Positions 5,604-9,420 of a stretch of DNA of 9,420 nt are shown one piece after another. Below the pieces are notes generated by a model. That model saw only the letters and a list, made by a program, of their open reading frames with translations. It searched no databases and was not told where the DNA came from. Source of the stretch: JBBQDZ01 sp038320185. Lineage in GTDB: Bacteria; Actinomycetota; Thermoleophilia; Gaiellales; Gaiellaceae. The translations under genes and the position numbers were made by a program. Positions within the stretch are counted from its first letter, which is position 1. Every line of letters begins with the position of its first letter. The stretch lies in assembly GCA_038320185.1 (NCBI GenBank), contig JBBQDZ010000088.1, forward strand, positions 1 through 9,420, written 5' to 3'.

Positions 5604-5680
5604 TCGCCCTCGCCGTTCGCTTAGTCGTTCCGGCGTCGATCGTCGTTCTGGTCGTCCTCTCCGCGCACCGCACCGGCTAA
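5600..5680 (+). CDS. 26-aa single-span membrane microprotein coupled to ftsZ
   Basis: 26 codons plus TAA: MIALAVRLVVPASIVVLVVL, then SAHRTG. The GTG start overlaps the ftsZ TGA (GTGA), the classical arrangement for translational coupling; there is no separate strong ribosome site. Residues 2-22 form one hydrophobic span interrupted by Arg7 and Pro11, and the tail is basic, so a single membrane helix is predicted. Of the 26 codons, 22 end in G or C, as in the genes around it, which supports real coding. It contains one TTA leucine codon, a codon rare in high-GC actinobacteria. I know of no named family. Its position suggests a small partner of FtsZ or of the division membrane, but it is short enough to be a chance reading frame. 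Confidence 0.45.
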   Translation: MIALAVRLVVPASIVVLVVLSAHRTG

Positions 5681-5689
5681 GACCGCCGG

Positions 5690-5704
5690 CGCCGCGGAGC
5701 GGCG
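5690..5704 (+). terminator. Short GC hairpin between the ftsZ operon and the GGT gene
   Basis: CGCCGC (5690-5695) pairs fully with GCGGCG (5699-5704) around a GGA loop, 9 bases after the microprotein stop. No T-run follows. It could be a weak terminator or simply part of the next promoter's upstream region. Confidence 0.3.
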
Positions 5705-5710
5705 AGACTC

Positions 5711-5716
5711 TACGCT
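5711..5716 (+). promoter_or_regulatory. -10 box of the GGT gene (leaderless)
   Basis: TACGCT matches TANNNT and is followed by exactly 6 bases and the GTG start at 5723. There is no ribosome site, so leaderless translation is expected. No clear -35 box is seen. Confidence 0.45.
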
Positions 5717-5722
5717 GCGGCG

Positions 5723-7288
5723 GTGCGGGGCGCGATCGCGGCAGGTCATCCGCTCACCGCCGAGGTGGGCGCGCGCGTTCTCGCGGAGGGCGGCAACGCC
5801 GTCGATGCCTGCATCGCTGCGGGCGCCGCGTCCTGGGTCGTCGAGAGCCCGCTGACCGGCCCCGGCGCGGGGGGGTTCATGCTCGTGCACCGCGCCCGCG
5901 ACCGCTCCTCGCGGTTGCTCGACTTCTTCGTCTCGGTGCCCGGGCTTGGCCAGCCGCCGGGCGAGCGGCGCGAGATGGAGGTTGTCGACGTCGACTTCGA
6001 AGGCGGCGAGACCTCCCAGGTCTTCCGCATCGGGGCGGCCTCCGCCGCCGTGCCGGGCACTGTCGCCGGGCTCGAGGCAGCACATCGATCCTTCGGCTCG
6101 CTTCCGTGGGCCGATCTCCTCGCCCCGGCTGTGGAGCTCGCGCGGGAGGGGGTGGAGCTCACCCGCTCCCAGGGCTATCTCCACGCAATCCTCGACCTGA
6201 TCCTGCGTCATACCGAGGAGGGCCGGCGCCTGTACGGCCACGGCGGGGCACGGCTCGTGCACGGCGACCGCCTCCGCCTCGACGACCTCGCAACCACGCT
6301 CGAGCTGCTGGCGCAGAGCGGCGCTGCGGCGCTCTATCGAGGCGACCTCGGCCGGCGCGTCTGCGAGGCCGTCGAGGAGCAGGGCGGCGTGCTCACCCCC
6401 GACGACCTGGCGGCCTACCGCGTCGTCTGGCGGCAGCCGATCGGCACTCGCTTCCGCCGGTGCGAGTACGTGTCGAACCCCCCGCCGTCGTCGGGGGGAG
6501 TCCTGATCGCCTACGCGCTGCGGCTGCTCGACCGGATCGGCCTCGGTGGACAGCCGGGCAGCGCAGCGGCGATCGGCCGGCTCGTCGAGGTGACCCGGGA
6601 GCAGCAACGGGCGCGCGGCGGGCGCTTTGCCGGAGACCTCTACCGCGGGGGACTCGCGAGAAGGCTCCTAGGAGAGGAGGCGATCAGTACGGCTGCCGGG
6701 CGCGTGGAGGGGCGCGAGGCGGGAGCCCGCGAGCCCGCGCCCGCCGGGGGCACGACCCACCTCTCCGTCGTCGACGCACAGGGAAACGCCGCCTCGCTCT
6801 CGGCCTCGCTGGGATCGGGTTCGGGCTCGATCGTGCCCGGCACAGGCATCCACCTCAACAACATGCTCGGCGAATACGACCTGAACGCCGGCCGACGGGC
6901 GCGTGCCGGCAAGCGGCTGACGAGCATGATGGCGCCCTCCGTCGTCCTCGGGGAGCAGGGGGTTCGCCTCGTCGTTGGAAGTGCCGGGTCAGTGAGGCTG
7001 CGCGGCGCGATCCTGCAGGTCGTGGTGAACGTCGTCGGCCATGGGCTCGGCGTCGAGGACGCGATCGCCGCGCCGCGCGTCCACGTGGACGAGCCTCACG
7101 TCCACTGCGAGGGCGGGGTCGACGGCGTGGAGCTCGACCGGCTCGAATCGCTCGGCTACGACCTCGTCCGCTGGCGTCGCCGCAACCTCTACTTCGGCGG
7201 CGTCGCCGGCGTCGAGGTGCTGCCGCAGGGCGGGCTCGCGGCGGCGGGCGACCCGCGCCGGGGCGGTCACGGCATCGTTGTCGAGTGA
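5723..7288 (+). CDS. ggt: Gamma-glutamyltranspeptidase family protein, no signal peptide
   Basis: 521 aa. Ntn-hydrolase that self-cleaves into large and small subunits and hydrolyses or transfers gamma-glutamyl groups, typically of glutathione-like compounds. The N-terminal part shows AAGHPLTAEVGARVLAEGGNAVDA (6-29) and TGPGAGGFML (45-54). The cleavage site and nucleophile are in GGTTHLSVVDAQGNAASL (342-359), Thr344 being the expected catalytic residue. The small subunit shows NNMLGEYD (379-386), GSAGSVRLRGAILQVVVNV (419-437) and GLGVEDAIAAPRVHV (441-455). Two points are unusual. Periplasmic or secreted GGTs carry a signal peptide; this protein starts directly with the family core, so it is probably cytoplasmic. 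The RExAP arginine motif that binds the glutamate carboxylate in E. coli GGT is replaced by LDFFVSVPG (66-74). Substrate may therefore differ. The GTG start is set by the leaderless promoter. A GNAT gene overlaps its 3' end by 11 bases. Confidence 0.9.
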   Translation: MRGAIAAGHPLTAEVGARVLAEGGNAVDACIAAGAASWVVESPLTGPGAGGFMLVHRARDRSSRLLDFFVSVPGLGQPPGERREMEVVDVDFEGGETSQVFRIGAASAAVPGTVAGLEAAHRSFGSLPWADLLAPAVELAREGVELTRSQGYLHAILDLILRHTEEGRRLYGHGGARLVHGDRLRLDDLATTLELLAQSGAAALYRGDLGRRVCEAVEEQGGVLTPDDLAAYRVVWRQPIGTRFRRCEYVSNPPPSSGGVLIAYALRLLDRIGLGGQPGSAAAIGRLVEVTREQQRARGGRFAGDLYRGGLARRLLGEEAISTAAGRVEGREAGAREPAPAGGTTHLSVVDAQGNAASLSASLGSGSGSIVPGTGIHLNNMLGEYDLNAGRRARAGKRLTSMMAPSVVLGEQGVRLVVGSAGSVRLRGAILQVVVNVVGHGLGVEDAIAAPRVHVDEPHVHCEGGVDGVELDRLESLGYDLVRWRRRNLYFGGVAGVEVLPQGGLAAAGDPRRGGHGIVVE

Positions 7289-7826
7289 CTCTGAGTTCGC
7301 GGTTCGTCGAGCCGAGCCCGGCGACGCTGCGGCGCTTGTCGCGCTCGCGCAGAGTGTCGCCGGCGAGCTCGGAGGCTGGTTGATCTCGAGCTCGACCTGG
7401 CGAGACGCCGCCGCCGAGCGCCGCTACCTGCGCGTGACGCGCAGGAGCGAGGATGCCGCGGTGTTCGTTGCGGAGGCCGGTGGAGAGATCGTGGGGCGGC
7501 TCTCCGTCGCGCGCGATTCCCATCCCGCGAGCTCACACGTGGCCGACCTGGGCCTGATGGTGGCCGCGACTCACCGGCGGCGGGGGATCGGGCGGGCGCT
7601 CCTCGTGGCTGCCGGAGGCTGGGCTCGGCAGAACGGAATCCGGAAGCTCGAGCTCCACGTTTTTCCCCACAACGCCGGCGCGATCGGCCTCTACAAGCGG
7701 TTTGGCTTCGAGCGCGAGGGCTATCGGCGCGCGCACTACCGGCGCGGCGCCGGCTACGTCGACGCGATCCTGATGGCCTACCACCTGACCCGCTGTCCGC
7801 CTCCCCCGGACGGGGCGGAGCGATGA
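7278..7826 (+). CDS. GNAT-family N-acetyltransferase
   Basis: 182 aa. Transfers an acetyl group from acetyl-CoA to an amine; the substrate is unknown. The beta-strand and loop of motif A, LGLMVAATHRRRGIGRALL (91-109), contain the R-R-G-I-G-R pyrophosphate-binding loop (101-106). KLELHVFPHNAGAIGLYKRFGF (123-144) is the usual motif B region, where N132 and Y139 are typical of RimI-like and amino-acid N-acyltransferases. The C-terminus YVDAILMAYHL resembles that group as well. TTG at 7278 is the only plausible start: it opens the frame just before the conserved EFAVRRAEPGD and overlaps the GGT stop, indicating coupled translation. A GTG at 7285 belongs to another frame. The last 12 residues (TRCPPPPDGAER) are a non-conserved tail. 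Coupling with GGT suggests amino acid or peptide metabolism, for instance acetylation of a released amine, but this is inference. Confidence 0.85.
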   Translation: MSSDSEFAVRRAEPGDAAALVALAQSVAGELGGWLISSSTWRDAAAERRYLRVTRRSEDAAVFVAEAGGEIVGRLSVARDSHPASSHVADLGLMVAATHRRRGIGRALLVAAGGWARQNGIRKLELHVFPHNAGAIGLYKRFGFEREGYRRAHYRRGAGYVDAILMAYHLTRCPPPPDGAER

Positions 7827-7827
7827 C

Positions 7828-7848
7828 GCTGCTCACTCCTCGAGCAGC
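7828..7848. terminator. Inverted repeat between convergent genes
   Basis: GCTGCTC (7828-7834) and GAGCAGC (7842-7848) pair perfectly around a 7-base loop. The repeat spans the 6-base gap between the GNAT stop (7824-7826) and the response-regulator stop (7835-7833) and could terminate transcription from both sides. There is no T-run, and the right half also encodes the last residues of the regulator. Confidence 0.4.
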
Positions 7849-8471
7849 CCCTGCGCGAGCGCGTGACGCACGAGCTCCGCGCGGGTCGAGAGCCGGAGCT
7901 TCTGCATGATGTGGGCTCGGTGCGTCTCCGCGGTGCGTACGGAGATGAAGAGCAGCTTCGCGATCTCCTGGTTCGTGTGCCCGAGCGCGAGCAACCGCAG
8001 CACCTCGCGCTCGCGATCCGAGAGCGGGTCGGCATCGGCCCGCCACTTGCTCTCGACCTCGGCAACCACGAGGCGCGCGCCGAGCGCGGGGTGGACGTAG
8101 CCGCCGCCCCCGGCGACCTCCCGGACGGCCGCGACGAGCTCGATGTCGGCCGCCTCTTTCAGGACGTAGCCGCTGACGCCGGCCGCGAAGGCCTGCCGAA
8201 CGTAGGCGGGATCGTCCTGCATCGAGAGCACGAGCACCTTCACCTCCGGGTGCTCCCGGAGGATTGCCTCCGTTGCCTCGATGCCGCTGCCCCCCGGCAT
8301 GACCATGTCCATCAGGACGACGTCCGGCTTGCGCGCCCGGGTCTCGAAGACCGCCTCCTGCTTGTTGCGTGCCTCGCCGACGGTCTCGATGTCCTCCTCG
8401 GCGTCGAGGAGAAGTCGGAGGCCGCTGCGGACGACGGCGTGGTCGTCAACGAGCAGGACGCGGATGCTCAC
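7833..8471 (-). CDS. NarL/FixJ-type response regulator
   Basis: 212 aa, GTG start at 8471. Two-component transcription regulator. The receiver domain (1-120) has acidic Asp9 and Asp10, phosphoacceptor Asp55 (VVLMDMVMPGG), Ser83 in VLSMQDD and Lys105 in GYVLKEA, all in the expected places. The LuxR-type helix-turn-helix (150-208) reads LSDREREVLRLLALGHTNQEIAKLL and SVRTAETHRAHIMQKL, the recognition helix lying in the second block. It should be phosphorylated by the histidine kinase encoded just upstream (4-base gap) and then bind DNA as a dimer. The TGAGG that overlaps the kinase stop is its likely ribosome site, so the two genes are translationally coupled. Target genes cannot be named from this sequence. 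Convergent with the GNAT gene. Confidence 0.95.
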   Translation of the reverse strand: MSIRVLLVDDHAVVRSGLRLLLDAEEDIETVGEARNKQEAVFETRARKPDVVLMDMVMPGGSGIEATEAILREHPEVKVLVLSMQDDPAYVRQAFAAGVSGYVLKEAADIELVAAVREVAGGGGYVHPALGARLVVAEVESKWRADADPLSDREREVLRLLALGHTNQEIAKLLFISVRTAETHRAHIMQKLRLSTRAELVRHALAQGLLEE

Positions 8472-8475
8472 CGCC

Positions 8476-9420
8476 TCACCCGGGGACCTCGGCCACGATC
8501 GTCGTCCCGCCGCCGGGGCTCGACTCGACCGTCAGCCTCCCGTCGAGGAGCTCGAGCCGCTCGCGCATCCCGAGGAGGCCGATCCCGGTCGCCGGCGCGG
8601 CGGGGTCGAAGCCGCCGCCGTCGTCCTCGATCACGGCCGCGATCGTGCCGTCGCGCGGCGCCACGAGAACGCTCACGTGGCGCGCCCGCGCGTGCTTGAC
8701 GATGTTCGTCAACGCCTCCTGGACGATACGGTAGAGCGCCGTCTCGATCTCGCTTGGAAGCCGCTCGGGCGGTAGCCGGTCGGCCAGGTCGACCTCGATG
8801 CCCGTCTGGGTCGCGAAGCCCTCGATCAGCCGCTCGAGCGCGGGGATGAGGCCGAAGTCGTCGAGCGCCTTCGGCCGTAGCTCGACTGCGAGCCGGCGCA
8901 CGTCCTGAAGCGTCGTGACGACGAGCTCGCGCAGCTCGCTCGCCGCGCGGCGCGCCTGCTCCGGATCGGCAGCGTCCTCCACCGGCCTCAACCCCAACAG
9001 GATGGAGGTGAGCGCCTGGCCCGTCTCGTCGTGGAGCTCTCGCGCAAGCCGCCGCCGCTCGAGCTCCTGCGCCGCCACGATCCGCCGGAGCGCGTCGCGC
9101 GCCACTCTCTGGGAGAGGTCGGCCGCAACGGCTGCCCGCGCGGCGAAGGTCTCGGCGAGGCGCAGATCGTCCTCGGTGAAGCGCGCGTCCGCGGCGAGCT
9201 TGTCGTGCACCGCGATCACCCCGATGGCGCGCTCGCGCACGAGTAGGGGGACGAAGAGGCCGGTGCGGGCTCCTAGGCGCCGCGCGGTCACCTGGTCGAC
9301 CTCGGGATCGTCGAGCAGCGAGTCGACTCGCTCGCTCTGGCGGCGGGCGAGGACGGCTGCGGCCTTCGAGCGATTCGCGCCGAGCAGGATTCCGCGGAGT
9401 TCGGCGGCCTGGTCGCCGTC
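8476..9420 (-). CDS. GAF-domain sensor histidine kinase, NarX/DegS type (5' part beyond window)
   Basis: The frame is open to the window edge; 314 residues are visible and the start lies beyond base 9420. Numbering from the edge: residues 1-105 look like the end of a GAF domain (LGARTGLFVPLLVRERAIGVIAV, then FTEDDLRLAETFAARAAVAADL). The HisKA_3 dimerisation helix is QELERRRLARELHDETGQALT (118-138), with His130 the phosphorylated residue. The ATPase domain has EALTNIVKHA (235-244, Asn239), DDGGGF (266-271) and GIGLLGMRERLELLDGRL (279-296). No membrane helix is visible in this part, so a cytoplasmic sensor is possible, but missing N-terminal sequence could contain one. The GAF ligand (haem, a small molecule or none) cannot be told from what is visible. 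An internal GTG at 9291 is not the start, because GAF-like sequence continues before it. The cognate response regulator follows after 4 bases. Confidence 0.92.
   Translation of the reverse strand, partial: DGDQAAELRGILLGANRSKAAAVLARRQSERVDSLLDDPEVDQVTARRLGARTGLFVPLLVRERAIGVIAVHDKLAADARFTEDDLRLAETFAARAAVAADLSQRVARDALRRIVAAQELERRRLARELHDETGQALTSILLGLRPVEDAADPEQARRAASELRELVVTTLQDVRRLAVELRPKALDDFGLIPALERLIEGFATQTGIEVDLADRLPPERLPSEIETALYRIVQEALTNIVKHARARHVSVLVAPRDGTIAAVIEDDGGGFDPAAPATGIGLLGMRERLELLDGRLTVESSPGGGTTIVAEVPG

Noticed and set aside
7285..7383. GTG at 7285 as a gene start
   Set aside because: It opens a different frame that ends after 32 codons; the GNAT motifs are in the frame opened by TTG 7278.
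6855..7523. 222-codon minus-strand frame opposite the GGT 3' end
   Set aside because: Arg-rich translation without motifs, opposite conserved small-subunit GGT sequence.
1..9420. CRISPR array, tRNA, rRNA, insertion sequence or phage attachment site
   Set aside because: I saw no regularly spaced repeats, cloverleaf with CCA-type end, transposase or integrase motifs, or flanking direct repeats. This was a visual reading, not a computed search.

Overview
The window is GC-rich (about 70% by eye) and gene-dense. Its genes frequently start with GTG, and one probably starts with TTG. Several genes begin 6-7 bases after a TANNNT -10 element, the leaderless arrangement common in Actinomycetota. Together with the FtsZ C-terminal peptide (EPPSFLR) and the gene types present, this suggests an actinobacterium, perhaps of the Thermoleophilia/Gaiellales type. 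That taxonomic placement is inference, not proven by the sequence.

Layout. (1) 1-513, plus strand: the 3' part of a nitroreductase-family gene, cut by the window edge and broken by a +1 frameshift near base 141. (2) 516-941, minus strand: a small multi-pass membrane protein of unknown function, convergent with the nitroreductase; the two stop codons lie within one 8-base palindrome. (3) 1037-3083, plus strand: a Nei/Fpg-type DNA glycosylase, followed 25 bases later by a 416-aa protein of unknown function that distantly resembles ApeA-type HEPN proteins. (4) 3160-3408: an 82-aa helical protein. (5) 3500-5680: an operon of an orphan Soj/ParA-like ATPase, an FtsZ with a roughly 115-residue N-terminal extension, and a 26-aa single-span membrane peptide whose start overlaps the ftsZ stop. 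(6) 5723-7826: a gamma-glutamyltranspeptidase-family protein without a signal peptide, overlapped by a GNAT acetyltransferase. (7) 7833-9420, minus strand: a NarL/LuxR-type two-component system, with a GAF-HisKA_3-HATPase kinase (cut by the window edge) followed 4 bases later by its response regulator. No stretch of 300 bases lacks a gene.

The most interesting part is the parA-ftsZ-microprotein operon. The ParA stop lies 29 bases inside ftsZ, and both genes have strong Shine-Dalgarno sequences. No parB is visible. The first residues of this FtsZ (basic, then REGPLAELF) resemble the ParA-activating N-terminal peptide of ParB proteins, and the usual C-terminal linker is very short. A testable idea is that FtsZ itself is the partner of this ParA, as in a Min- or MipZ-like positioning system, with the tiny membrane peptide acting at the ring. 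The remaining genes look like ordinary DNA repair, glutathione/gamma-glutamyl metabolism and signalling genes, with a few oddities noted below.
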